A model generated the notes under the pieces. That model was not told where the DNA came from, did no database searches, and saw only the letters and a list, made by a program, of their open reading frames with translations. From Dryas octopetala (taxonomy: Eukaryota > Streptophyta > Magnoliopsida > Rosales > Rosaceae), in assembly GCA_963921425.1 (NCBI GenBank), contig OY992833.1, forward strand, positions 17,835,738-17,899,737: a stretch of DNA of 64,000 nt, read 5' to 3'. Position numbers and translations under genes: made by a program. This document shows, one piece after another, positions 43,690 to 56,466 of this stretch (its first letter is position 1; each line of letters begins with the position of its first letter).

Positions 43690-46154
43690 TCCGGTCCGGT
43701 CGGATCGGGTCGAATCCTTTAATACCCAGATGGGGTTTTGGGATTCTCGAAAATGGGTTATGGGTCGGTGACTATTCGTCGAATCTTCATCGTATGGATC
43801 AGGGTACTGCTTAGGGTTTTGTTCTGTATGTTAGGGAGGTATTACTGTTAGTTTTAGTAAATGGGTTTGTGGAGTTTTATGTATGCTCTTTGCATAAATC
43901 GATGATTAGTTACTTTTGGATGGAAATTTGCCTCTGTATTTTGAATTTATAAAATATATGAAATCTTGGGCTTTATGCTTCATAATAATCTATTGGATCG
44001 TAATTTTGCTTCCTATGATTCAGTATTCTGGGCTTTTAAGTTCTATGTTATTTGATATTCTTGAGTACCAAGTTGACTGCCTTGATTTTATGATTCTATG
44101 CTTTCTAGTTTCTCCTATTGTCTCATTTACAATCCGGGTATTTGCAATTTTTTTCCTTTCTTATTTGATGTTCTTGACACCAAAAAAATTTTTAGTATTG
44201 CCTTTGCTACGCAGATAGCTCTGTGTTTCTTTTGGGATAGTAAAGCAATGATCACACTATTAGTTGTCCTTTTCTGTGATTATCAGACTTGTTGTCTGGT
44301 TGCAGTTCTTGATATGTTGAAGCTCTTGTAGCTCATTTTGGTGTTATAAGCTTTGCGGACTTCAAGATTATTGTTGCCATGTTGTGGTCATCAATATTCC
44401 TACCCACCATTGGATGTTATTCTAGTACAAAAATCTCTGAAGTTTACTGATTTTTACAAGTTTGTGGACCAAACCAAGTCCCCTTAATCCCTTATGCTTG
44501 GCTTGATTTTGTGGCATCCTTCCCTGGTTCCTCAGGCCAGTCAAACTGGAGGGGCTTAGGTTGTGTTCATTCCTTCTTGTTTCCCCAATCAAAATCCTTT
44601 CAAGTCAAAATGAAGGGGCTTTGATTAGTTTTTTTTCCAAAATTTTGTGGACCTCCTCTGGAGAGCCTACTTGTATTATAGTATGATAAGGAGATTAGTA
44701 CTATTGAAACAGTAAATATTTATTGTTCCTGCAAGGAGTAACTTATATTCTGTCTCTCAATAGATTAAGTCTGCTCTTTTATGGCGCATTTTCTTTAAAG
44801 AACAAATTGTTTGGCTTTGCTGAAATCTGCTAAGTATCTTTGAATTGGTTATTTCTTGATTTTATCTTTGTCGCATCAGTTTTTTTTCCAGTGCATGCAA
44901 TAATGTAAAATATTACATGTTGCTACATCAGTTTTTCCAGATTTGATTGCTCAGACTACTTCTTATAAACAATAATGTAGTGTCTAAACCTATACATTGT
45001 GAAAGCTACACTGGTGGTATGTCTCTTGCTGCTTATTTGTAATAAACGTAGTGTCAAGACTAAGATTGAATTAAGAAGGCCTAAATTAGTGATCAGGTGA
45101 ATGATATAATCTCTGCTCTGCATCGTATCACTATATTTTCACCCCCTTGTTGATTGAAGTTTATGAGCCTCATGAGTGGGCTTTATTGTATCAGTATATG
45201 CATCAATAGCTCATTTGCTTACACGTTGCAAATCTGAGGTTCCTCTTCCTGTAATGCTATAGTCTATACTTATCTCTACACATACACAAGCACCCCACAT
45301 GTACGTACATATGTTTGTAGATGAACTTCAATTTCATCCCATTGCCTTAGCATATGATGATATGAGCCACAGTGTGTAAAACAAAGGATTTAATGATCCC
45401 TAAGAGTTAGTCAGAGTCCTAGAGTCTTTTCCAGTTCCCGTCCTAGTAACTAAGTTCTGAGTTGTCTGAAAAATCATACAAGAGTTATCAAATGTTTTTG
45501 AGGACTATAAGATTAGTACCTAACATTTATATTATTTAAGTTGGTCCTTTCGTGAGGTTTCTCTTACAAAATCTGTATTCTGATGCTATTTTCTTAATTT
45601 CTGTGGAAGAGGACCGTCTTTTTCATTGACATCACCTAGCAATTGGAACTATTGTGAAGGTTAGGCTCTATGCTGTACTGCTGTGTTTATGAGGTGTGAT
45701 TTGCTCTAGTTCATGAGGCTTATGTTTTAGTAGTTTGTGTCCGATTGATAGTGGTACCTATCTTGGATGTATGTCTGCTAGTTTTGTTTGTGCCACAATT
45801 GCAATAATACTTAGACGTTTGCTTTCTCATTTTCCTCCATAAAGTAATCTATTAACTTTGATAACCCAACTTGGATTGATGCTTTGTCTGCTGAATGGTT
45901 TTGCTAATCGTCTTCATATTGCTTATGGAGATGAAATGCGGTGTTTGGTTGTTGGGGAATTAACAAGTAGAAAGCTGTATGGGGTTTTGTCATCTTCTGT
46001 TTATTGTTTTCATTTCGAAATAATGATATTCAAGTTTTTGAAAAATTTGAGTTAGTGACAAATTGAAACCAGTTTTTGAAAGCTAGTGACTACTGTACAA
46101 TAAGTAAAAGTAGCCTTATGAGCAATAGTTGCGTCCAAATCTGATTTTATAGAA
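43690..46154. other. TOM7 3' region and intergenic DNA, no gene seen
   Basis: Unique-looking AT-rich sequence, probably 3' UTR at first. Short open frames here (for instance 43,916-44,218 and 45,858-46,055) lack recognisable similarity. Confidence 0.5.
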
Positions 46155-46542
46155 AATTAGGCTTAGTTACACTAATAGTCCACTTACTTTTCTTAAAATC
46201 CTAATGTGGTCCACGGACTAAATGTTGTTGCAATTTAATCCACAAAATTTCTAACGTGTTTCAATTTGGTCCAAAATCATCTATTTTAGATAATTTTGTC
46301 GCTCAAAGTCAACTTATGTCTGGCTAATTTGAGGGACAACATTAGCCAAAAATGGACTGAAACACATCAGACTTTTCGTGGCCTAAATTGTAACAAAATT
46401 TAGTTTTTGTACCATGTCTTATATGTTGAACTTTTAATTTAGTCCCCTATCTTGGACTTTCAATTTAGTCCAAAGTGTTGCCAACTGGATCACTTATTTA
46501 GTTTGGGAAAAATAAGTGGACTATTGGTGCAATTAACTCTTT
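46155..46542. mobile_element. Foldback Mutator-like MITE
   Basis: TTAGTTACACTAATAGTCCA near the left end pairs with TGGACTATTGGTGCAATTAA near the right end, and further inward TTTAGTCC/GGTCC motifs continue the inverted repeat. This end type is common in plant Mutator-like MITEs. The exact target duplication was not resolved. Confidence 0.55.
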
Positions 46543-46984
46543 TCCAATATACATGTATGTACTTACTATGTCTTAACAGTGATATATGGTGAAATAGCAC
46601 ATGAAGAAAGTTAGGCCAAAAAACAGAATTTAGAAAGATAATAATTGGGGAAAAAAAGTCCAAAAGATTAATAGAGAAGATAAATTAATTTTGAATTTAA
46701 AACAATCAATTAAGAATACAAAAATAATGATTTTTCAATTTAGTACACAAATAATCTCCAATAGGAAGGGCTAATTGGTTAATATATTTGAATAAATTAG
46801 CGTAGAATGCATAAAAAACATCCTACTTAATCTCTAGTACACTTATTATTAAAATATAACAATAAAATAACATTTATAACATCTAGATCACTTAGTTTAA
46901 TAGGTTCAATTCGTTTTTTTTTTTTTTAGTTTTGTTCGTTTTGAATTTTTTTCTCTCATATTCTCTTAGGTTCTTTTGGTATAT

Positions 46985-47376
46985 TGTTGATACCCAGTTT
47001 GTGCCATGTTGAGTCCTAGAAAATATTGGGTCTTAAACTGTATAGAACCTTATTGTTTGTATCAAATTTGAGCTTTAAATGTGTTATAGCCCATTAAGGT
47101 ATTTGTAAAAGTGAGAGTCTTGCCATCTATTATAAATAAGGCCCTCCACCTTTCTATTGAGGGGAGATTCATAACATACTGCTCTAGGGCTGTCATATTT
47201 CTCTGTATTCGATCTCCAATTATTCATAGTGAAACCCTAATCACAACCAAGTGGACGTAGCCTGGATCTAATTGGAATCAGGTGAATCACTATACATCCT
47301 TGTGTTTGCTTTTGTAATTGTCGTTTTATGTTTTGATTATTGTCGTTGATGACTTGACGAAATTTGTGCATCAACA
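46985..47376 (+). mobile_element. Solo LTR, 392 bp
   Basis: Begins TGTTGATACCC and ends GCATCAACA (TG...CA with inverted TGTTGAT/ATCAACA), flanked by a perfect 5-bp duplication TATAT (46980-46984, 47377-47381). A TATA-like TTATAAATAAGG lies at about 47,131. No internal region is present: a fossil left by recombination between LTRs. Copia or Gypsy cannot be decided. Confidence 0.82.
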
Positions 47377-47428
47377 TATATAAAACGTATATTTGTCCAA
47401 AGTGTAGTAAAAATATGTATGTAGTTGC

Positions 47429-50400
47429 TGTCACGCCCCAATTCCGGGCCTAGGGAAATTGAGCTCGTGGCAGCCGGCGTACCCCTCAATTAACATGAAC
47501 TTGACCGTTACCCCCGACGGCTCAAACTCACATTAACTGAGAAGCACAAGCCTTAAGTTTACCGTTCTACCCATGTACAAAATAGGTAGGCAGAGTTAAC
47601 TAGCGGAACGTCCACTAAATAGTGAGCTCGTCGGAAGGTGTGTTCCTAATTAATTTATTAATATTAGGCCCGAGTTAATTATTATCAATTAATTTAGGTA
47701 GGATTCAGGATCTAAGTAACTTGGTCGACCTAGGTCAGATAGCCAAATTACAAGTCAAGTAATCCGGGGTTAACCCGACACACCCCCGAGAGTAGTCTTG
47801 CAATAGATAAACCTCAAGTAAGCCAAACATTTGTAACACTAATGAGCCAAAGACTAACGAAGGATAAGTACGAGAGTCTAAGACACTGGTCCGGTACTCA
47901 CTCGCTCATGAGGGAACTGCTGGAACTCGAATATCTAATTGTCGTCGAAGTAGGCGGTGTCTCGTCATCAGATATCTCCACTAGTATCACCATAACGCCA
48001 AACCTACAAAATCTATGTAGGGGTGAGCATCACCAAACCACTGGATCCTTTGCTCGGCTCACCCGACCCAAAAATGTGTCCACACAATCTCAAGTTTTAT
48101 CTTACTTAACAAGCAAGTCGTTTAAAAACAACCATACCCAAACAGGGCTTCACACCATAAATCACAATTCGTACAAAAACGTAATAAATCACAAGATAAC
48201 ATGCTATATCAAGTTCATCATGTAAGACATGTCATTTTGTACTTTCATGGCAAAAATGTCAAAGATGCATGCAACAAATATCTTATGCACGTGTATCTTT
48301 GCCAATCCGCAGAAGCACATCTCATTACCTGTTAAATAACAGTGGACCACCATAGCCTATACAGCAGTACCATCACTACCCGGCCTACCCTTCTGCCGCA
48401 AATTAGTGATAAGAACGGCTCTCACGACCCGTGGTACCTCCATGGTCGCAAACCCAGTATACTACCAAATCAAATGTATCCACGCAGTTCGTACTATCCC
48501 AGTACGTTCTGACCGAACATGGGGAGCTGACCAGGGGGCCGACTACTCACTGGGTTTTCCACTGTGGTTTAGGGAATCGAAACCCAAGGTCGTTCACGCA
48601 ACCCTTCGTTCTAAGACTAGGTGTCCAAACACTGAATTCTCATTAGTTTCACAAATACTCAATGAAAATGATTATGATGCATGAATGCATAATCCACTAG
48701 CATCAACCTATGCCAAAATCAAGTCCATGTAGGAATGCACATGCTCAATATCAATTTCAGTGTTCAACATATAACAACATTATCAACTCAAAACCATTAC
48801 ATAGTTAAGGGTTCTCATCAGTAGCCATTAATCATAGAAATGATACAAGGTTTTTCACATACTGAAATATAAGTCACACAAGTAGTTCAAAGGGGATTTA
48901 TAAGCCTCATTACCATATTTAATTAGATTATATTATGAGGAATAATTCATTAATCAAGCTGGCCAGTTGCAAGGCAAATAAGGATAAATCACGTTTAAAT
49001 TATAGAGTGATTATAATCCGATAATTCTATTTCTTTTAATCATCAAATAGCACATAATTTTCTTTAGGCGTTTAGGCCTTTAATCTAACCATTTATGCAT
49101 CCTATAGTTTAACTAGAGTTTTCAAATAGCAATTAAGCAAGTACTAAGCCTGTAGGTTCCAGACTGCACAACAATTAACCACCATGGATGCAAGTATCAC
49201 ACTTACAATGTACATACACAACCAATCATGCACAAGCACAAGCAAGACTCTCCAATTGTTAGTTTCTAGAAAATTAACTTGGGCAAGCCCCCCTACCTTC
49301 TATAGGAGCTGCCCCCAAACTCTAAAGCTCTTAAGAAACTAACAAGGCCCCTGCAACAGTACACAAAACACACCAAGTCACAACCAAGTTCAAGAATGGG
49401 GTTTTACCGAATTAACGCACTTGTTTGGCAAGCTAAGATTGTCCCGGACACCAAATGAATAATCCAAGGAGTGAAAACATTTAAATGAATGCTAGGTGGA
49501 CTTTAAAACAAATTTATAATGATGTAAATAACTCAGGTGGTCAAATGGATGAGTTTTAAAAAGGAAAGAATTAGAAAGTAGCTGACTGCTAGCAAATAGG
49601 ATCACTGGAGCAGGGTGTAGTCTTGGATTTTTAAAAACATAAGTAACAGTCCAAAAGTTATGAAAATTAGTGGGATGATTTTAGACATGCAGAGGGTCAC
49701 TCACAAAAATTATCAAGTGGTTTGGAGTTGTGGATCAATACAGTTTCGCCAATCAATCCAGCCTATGATTTGGGAGCAATGCTCATCCTCCAAATTCAAA
49801 GGTGGAGTGACTGATGTCTTAAAACCTCAAACCGCATGATCCAATATAAGGAAACCAATCAAAACAGGTATAACATCATCCCATCAACCTCATTTTAGGT
49901 TAAAACCACTAGAACACAAGGGAGACTCAAAAACTTAGACTAGTAAAAATGAAATCGCTGCTGTCAGGTTTCAGAAATTCAGGGTCAGCTTAGAAAATTC
50001 ATAACTAATTCGTCAGAGGTCCGATTGAGGTGTTCTTGGTCTCTAAATGACCATTAGGATGTCTAGTTTATGCATACCAAAAATCAGGTCGAAATACTTT
50101 GTCAAACAGTACAGTTTTCAAAAATAGTAACTCGGGGTCAGGAGTTACAAAAACCAGAAAAAGAGAGTTTTTGACAGAAAACTCAAAACTCTTGACTCTT
50201 TTGCCAAACCAAGCAGACCAACACACCCAAAGCAACACCAAGATAGATTCACAAGGTTCACAAATAAGTTTAGAGCTTCTTACCCCAAAGCACAGCTTGG
50301 TTTCACGAGATAGTACCCTCAAACCTGCATGCAAGTGCACCAAATCTCTTTTCTGATCTTGCATGTATCAAGGATGAAACCCTTAACAGCCTATCAGTCT

Positions 50401-51591
50401 AAACAAGTAAAAAGAGAAACTTGACTCACAAATAAGGGTAGGAACTTACCAAGAAGAACAGACCTACTCTCGGATTGCACATGCATTCACAAAATACAAT
50501 CCATATTAGTGATCACCTTGAGAAATGACCAAGTCCTGGGCTTGATCGACAAAATGAAAGGTTTTTGGGAACGAAGTCAGGAATGAAAAGAGGATTGAGA
50601 AATCCAAACCTTCCTCAACCAATTGTTGTGTGCTCTCCCTGAGTGAAACAAAAGTCCAGCAGCCCCGAAACACAAATGAAGGTATCAAAGTTAGTTCAAG
50701 GCCTTGGTGAAATTTATAACTTCAGAGAAAGAATCTGAAGGGCTATCGAAACGTAAGGAGGTAACATGCAAAAGGAAAAATTACCCAAAATCAGTCCTCA
50801 CATCTTCTATTCATGTAGCTCAGAGACGATGGTCTCCGACTTCTCTCTCTCGGCTCAAAGGTTCCTCACCTAGTGAACTCGAGAATGCTGTCTAAGGTTT
50901 GGTTTGTGGTTACAAGACTGTTTGGCTACAGAGGAAATGTAAAGAGAGAAAAATGCAGAGAGAGAAGAGAACACAGACAAAAAGAAGAAGAGGAAGGTGA
51001 AAGGGTTGGCGTACATGAGTTTACAAATGATGGCTGGTTGGGTTTCCAAAACTAACAGCCATCAGAATTAAATAACGTGTATGTGGCTGTCTTAGGGGCT
51101 AGGTGGGCTGCTGATTGGGTTTTGGGCCTAAGCTAACCATATGTAATTAAAAAGCCCAGCTGGTTTTAATTTTTCATGCCAAAGGAAAATAATTGGGCTT
51201 GGATTTATGTACTAGGGTCCAAAATAAATAATTAGGTTTAAGGGAAAAATTAAATGGGCTTCCTAAGAAATGGGAAGCCGGCCCCTCTTGCCATGTGTCA
51301 CGCCCTCAAGTTCGGGTCTAAGAGTTCGAGTGTGAAATTACTACATTGTCCCTCCAAGGTTACTACCGTTAATCTTTGTCTCACTCGCAAGACGCGAGCA
51401 ACAAAATAAAATAGAAATAAAATAAAAATAGAAAGTAACAGTAACAAGGACAAAGGTAGTTCCAACTATAAGCAAAAGTACTACGAGTCACGTTTACAAC
51501 TTAGATAGAAGTGGTGGTTTGACCTACAAGTCAACCATGATCAAGTAATACCGCAAAAAAAAATTTGCTCTAAATTTTTCTGGGTATCACA
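47429..51591 (-). mobile_element. Large non-coding element with TG...CA ends, LTR-retroelement-like fossil
   Basis: The plus strand starts TGTCACGCCCC and ends GGGTATCACA, flanked by the 5-bp repeat GTTGC (47424-47428, 51592-51596). A second TGTCACGCCC at 51,297 starts a 295-base piece ending at 51,591; read on the minus strand this piece is TGTGATACCC...GGGCGTGACA, an LTR-like unit. A full matching LTR is not obvious at the other end and no protein-coding part is seen, so a large retrotransposon derivative is likely but unproven. The flank resumes without interruption. Confidence 0.45.
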
Positions 51592-52415
51592 GTTGCATAG
51601 TTTTCTGATGCATTTTAGTTTGCAATTTTAGTTTGGCGCTTGTTGAACCTGTTGTGGATTAGTTTCAGTTTTTTATTTTAGGTGAGTTGAACTAGTGTTA
51701 GTTTCCATTTTTATTTTGGGTGAGTTGAGCTTATGTTAGATTTTTTTTTTTTTGTATTTTTTTTTTCTCAGCCCGCAATTGAAGGAGGTGGTTTAGTAAG
51801 AACACACTTGATATTTTTTATATTTGTTGTGCTGTGTTTTGTCATTTCACTGGCTCCCCTATTTTGAACCTTTTAGAAGGTTACTTGCAAATTAAATTTG
51901 TGTGTTTTAATAATTTTGGTTAAATTTTTAGATTGTGAATACCTTAAAATTAAGGCCTCATAAATTAATTAAAACGATGCTGCAGCATGCGCACCATTTG
52001 AGAAATTAAATTATCACACGTGATGTGGACTGTTATCCAATTATTCCATTGATTAAGCAAAAAAATAAAACATGCTCCTATATTTATCATTTTACATCCA
52101 ATCCAAATGCAAATACTTCACATTTGGATTTGGTATTAGGTGTCTGGATTTATTAAACTAAAAACTGCAGTAATTGAACTTCTTCAACCCCAAAAACAAA
52201 AACAAAATAAAAGTAATTGAACAGATGGGAAGAAGCCCATAACCGTCCTTATGTTTCTTCTTTCTCTCTAACAGAGGATAAAACTTGGAGTGGATCATAT
52301 GCAGTTCCGACATGACCCTCCGACCGTAGGATCTACCCATTACATCAAAACCAACGGCTCTGATTGACTCTCTCTGTCTGTCCAAAGTTATCATCGTCAT
52401 AGATCTCTCATCCTC
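51592..52415. other. Intergenic before the MBD gene; relative of repeat R
   Basis: Bases about 51,750-51,950 are a diverged relative of 15,700-15,890 (CCCGCAATTGAAG, then AAATTAAATTTGTG, then TACCTTAAA). The rest is presumed promoter and leader of the downstream gene. Confidence 0.5.
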
Positions 52416-54859
52416 ATGTCCGGTAAGAATCAAACCCTTGAAAACATGTTTGATGTTTGATGTTCTTTCTGTAGATCTGGTGTATGTAGAAATGTTTCTT
52501 TTTCTGTCTCATGTTTTCTCCACATGTGTTTGGGATCTGCAGATTCCATGGATTCTCCAAGTCCTTATAAGAAAATAACGTTTAAGCTCCAAAGGGAAGA
52601 AGAAAACAGCGCTGCCCCAGAAACCTTTGATGTCCCTTCATCTTCTTCATCTTCGTCTCTCTCTTCATCCTCGTCATCTTCTTCTTCAGATGATGAGATT
52701 GTTCAATCCCATTTGAAATCCAAAGAGCTGGTGCTCTACGATCCTTTAGCTGCAGCTAATGCTGCTGCTTCTGTTGCTTTAGCTACAAGGAACGAAAATG
52801 GGGACAGACCCATTTCGTTTCCAATCCCAAATCAACACACACCTAGGGTTTTGCCCTCTGTTGGGGCATTCACTGTGCAGTGTGCTAATTGTTTCAAATG
52901 GAGGCTCATACCCACAAAAGACAAGTACGAACAGATTCGAGAACACATTTTGGAACGACCCTTTTACTGCGAAACTGCACGCGAATGGCGGCCTCACATT
53001 TCTTGTGATGATCCCCCAGATATACAGCAAGATGGGAGCAGACTCTGGGCCATTGATAAGCCCAACATTGCTCAGCCCCCTCCTGGGTGGCAACGCTTAC
53101 TGAGGATTAGAGGTGAAGGAAGCACCAAGTTTGCAGATGTGTATGTATTATCAATGCACCATCATCATCATCATCATCATCATCATCTTCATCCCCGTTG
53201 CCAAAATGCAACCTTTTCTAACATGTCCATTTCAATGTTTTGTATTTGCAGGTATTATGAAGCACCCTCAGGCAAGAAACTTCGTTCAATGGTGGAGATT
53301 CAAAAGTATGTTTCAGTGTTTCCCTTTTAAAATAGCTTGTATTTTCTTCTCAATCACAACTGGGATCTTTGAGTAGTTTGTGATGCTTTTGATTTCTTCA
53401 GGTATTTGATGGAACATCCTGAGTATCTGAGCGATGGGGTTACTATGTCGCAATTTTCATTCCAAATCCCAAGGCCTTTGCAAGAAAATTATGTGAGGAA
53501 GCGCCCTCGTTTGCCAGCTTCTACTGATGCCAGTAGACCTCTTGAACTTGGTGAAGGTATGCATTCATATACAATGTATACTCTGTTTTAATTGCTTCTT
53601 TATGAATTGTAGTTTTCATGATTCAATCAGATTATTTGCCCCATAAGTCAATGTGGAATGATATTCTTTCCTGATGTTTAAAACAATATCAGTAGCGTTT
53701 TCATAGTGGATAAAAACGCTTTCGTGAGGCCTGCCTGCCTGCCTGATAAGTCTAAAATGTCTTTTTTCCTAAAAATAAGTGTAGGGAAGTGCTTTTTTTT
53801 ATTTATTTTTTTTTATTATTATTTGTTTGAAACAGGTCGGATGATGGTATGTATTTTTGCAAAACATTTTTTTTGTTTTTTTGCTTTTCAATTGTGTACT
53901 TGATAGCTATGGTCTAGGGCACCTCCACAGAAAGGTTGGCAAGTTGATTTGTTTGGAAATTTACACTCATTAGGGGATGCTGCAAAGTGTGATGTCCTAT
54001 TTGAGTTTTATTAGATACTGTTGCATCCTTTATGGTACAGATATTGCGATTCCTTTATGTATTGACCTTGACTTGATTAAGACATTATGCAGTTCGAATG
54101 GAAAAAACCCTTCAGTGGGATGTCCTCTACATTGTGTTCCTGCAAATGTATTAGTTTTTACAGCATTTCCCATTTGCGCCTTGGACCTGAATAGATCATT
54201 TGGATATACAAAATGCAGGCAGGAAAATGAATTATATAGGCCATCGGGTTTTTTCAATATTTCTTTTCTTTTCAAGGGGGAATTGAGACCCTTGATTATA
54301 GACGTCCTGTTACTTCAGCCTGCTTGTATAAAAAAATTTAATGCAAAACTAGGCCATGCCACCAAAAAGATACAAAATTATGAAAAAATTCTCTTTTTTC
54401 CTTCTTTTTTGTATTTTTGAATCCGAATCCCGTTTTCCTTAATTCCTTTTCTAAAAGAAATCTTTCTTTTTTGTTTGGGGTGGATCCATCCCTTTGATTG
54501 ATTGTATAGTATCTTAAAAACACGCAATATCTAAAAACTTCCTTACCTTTTTTAATTGAAAACAAAATTTGGATTTTTCCATCAAAAAAGGAAAAATTCA
54601 GAATAAACTGGAACCTTTAACTATTAATTCATGAATGGTTCTTGAAAGAGTTGTTTATTCTGCAGCAGTAAATCCCCTAGCGTGGGCTAGTCCAGATGAC
54701 CCTACGGCCTTGCAACTTGGTAGGCCAGCACTCCCTCCTCCGTACTTGGAGGCACCTCCATTTGATCCTGTTGTTCGACCTACAAAGAAGCGAGCAACAA
54801 CAAGAATTCCATCAAAGATCTACAATAGTAATCCAAGGTTCAGCACAGAGTCAAGGTAG
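52416..54859 (+). CDS. MBD2: MBD2-like protein: CW zinc finger plus methyl-CpG-binding domain, five exons
   Basis: Exons 52,416-52,422, 52,543-53,140, 53,252-53,305, 53,402-53,556 and 54,666-54,859 join in frame to 335 residues. All introns are GT-AG. A Ser-rich acidic stretch (residues 34-53) is followed by the CW zinc finger with Cys116, Cys119, Cys145, Cys157 and Trp122, Trp151. The MBD spans about residues 175-250 (PPPGWQRLLRIRGEG, YYEAPSGKKLRS, YLMEHPEY). The C-terminal NPLAWASPDD and basic tail match Arabidopsis MBD2. CW domains read histone H3 K4 state; plant MBD2-class proteins lack proven methyl-CpG binding, so a chromatin-reader role is inferred. The first 7-base exon is the least certain part: the ATG at 52,548 is an alternative start five codons in. 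Confidence 0.9.
53157..53192. repeat. CAT microsatellite at the start of MBD intron 2
   Basis: About ten CAT/ATC units begin some 17 bases after the donor at 53,141. If the intron is retained the reading frame stays open through the tract and adds about ten His before continuing. Confidence 0.85.
54330..54610 (-). other. Possible plastid-derived insert in MBD intron 4
   Basis: Base composition changes to homopolymer-rich, purine/pyrimidine-skewed text typical of chloroplast spacers. On the minus strand it ends GGTGGCATGGCC, close to the first 12 bases of plastid trnC (GGCGGCATGGCC), and is preceded by plastid-like A-rich sequence. Recognition is from memory and could be wrong. Confidence 0.35.
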
Positions 54860-56466
54860 AAGGGCCTGGTCAATCTTGAAAGAGTTCTTATCTGCGGGGA
54901 TCTGTCCAGATGGTTCTTATTTTGCTAACTGAATGTTCATTTTGTATGGTCTTTTTTTGCCCTACACTACAAAATTATATACAAGTATATTCAGAGAAGA
55001 AAAGTAAGGTTTTTGAACTTGTGAGGAAATGAGGCAGATCATTTTGGGGTCTAGGGATGTTGTCAGCCTTATGCCTGTAATATGTAAAGAGCTACCATGA
55101 AAAGGAAATCCCGATTATATTAGCCAAGCCACATCCAAGGCAAACCAGTTTCACATGTATATGGATGGTTATATGCCTGTGCAGAGTTGCATTTGCAAGT
55201 CTTGTGCAGGAGAACGGCATGTCTTGATGACTAGTGAATTTTATTTTATTTTGTGAATATATATATGTATATGTATATGTATTTGTCTTGCAAGAAGATT
55301 TTGTGAGAGGATGCCCCATAGGGCATGCTCCATGAAATAATCTCTTATTATTGAATTGACAAATAGTGAAGACAATATTAACATGATTGCAATTAGGGAC
55401 TGAAGTGGGCCAGGCTAATTGGAAACTCTGACCTTGCTGAACTTATTGGGAGATGTTTGGGTTTGCCAATCGATTTTGTCGTTTATACTATATTCAAAAA
55501 GATAGTAGATTTGAACTCTCATTGAATGTTGACATTGTTATCAAAAGAATAAAGAAAAGCACAATACTTGTGTCACCTCATGTCATCAAAAGAAAAAGGA
55601 TAATACTTGGGTCAACTCCAGATACCTGCAAGACACCCCAAACACCCCCCCCCACCCCCCATCATTTATGTTTTAGATCATTTATTAAAAATTATTTTTA
55701 TAAAAAATTAATTCAATTAAAAAATTGTGGTTATATAATTATTATCGAATAAATAAAATAAATAAACGGTTTGGTTAAAAAAATTACTCTTTAAATATAA
55801 ACTGTCTATTTATTTTATTTATTCGATAACAGTTATATAACTAAACGATTTTTGATTGAGTTGATTTTTTTGCAAAGATCTTTAATAAATGATCTAAAAA
55901 ATAAACGGTTCCGATCCTGAACCTGCACTGCCGAAACAAGCTTTTTTTTTTTTTTGGGGTTTCTAAATGCCTTACCCTCAAAACTACAACTCTTTCATTA
56001 TCGTTTATAATTTAAGCTTATATTGAGTTGGGGTTTTTCATCGTATCATTATTTTATTATCACCAAACTAAATATTTTAAACTAATTAATTTAAAACTGT
56101 ACACTTCCTTAAGTATATCACTGAACTTGGGGAAATACTAATAAAAACCAAATAGTATTGGCGTGGGCTAGGTTGCAAAAGGCAAGACTTGAATTGGATG
56201 TATTTGGACAGGGTTCCTTTTCATTAGATAGTGTCCCATAAAAGATTAGACGCTCAGACTAAGCTGTGGAATGCTCACCATTACCTTGAATCATGCAATA
56301 AAATCTGAATGCCAACGTTTTTTTGTCGCATGTCTCTTTTCTTTTTGAATAAATTGGTTGTGGCAAAATGAAACTTGAAAAATAACATTGCATTTCATGT
56401 CAGATTGCTTCTCCCTTTGAAGCAGAACAAATTTGAAATTTAGCACCACTTTCTCCCTGTCAAACA
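54860..56466. other. Convergent intergenic region with foldback repeat
   Basis: 3' ends of the MBD gene and the decarboxylase face each other. TA-rich microsatellite at 55,256-55,280 and a poly-C/A patch at 55,640-55,660. Bases 55,668-55,785 and 55,800-55,905 form an inverted repeat (ATCGAATAAATAAAATAAAT and its complement, AGATCATTTATTAAA and its complement), a likely foldback MITE; a relative may lie at 40,070-40,240. Confidence 0.6.

Noticed and set aside
48406-48684. 92-residue open frame
   Set aside because: No recognisable similarity and located within a non-coding repeat element.
54030-54420. Overlapping open frames in MBD intron 4
   Set aside because: They lie between well-supported splice sites and show no domain; part may be plastid-derived spacer.
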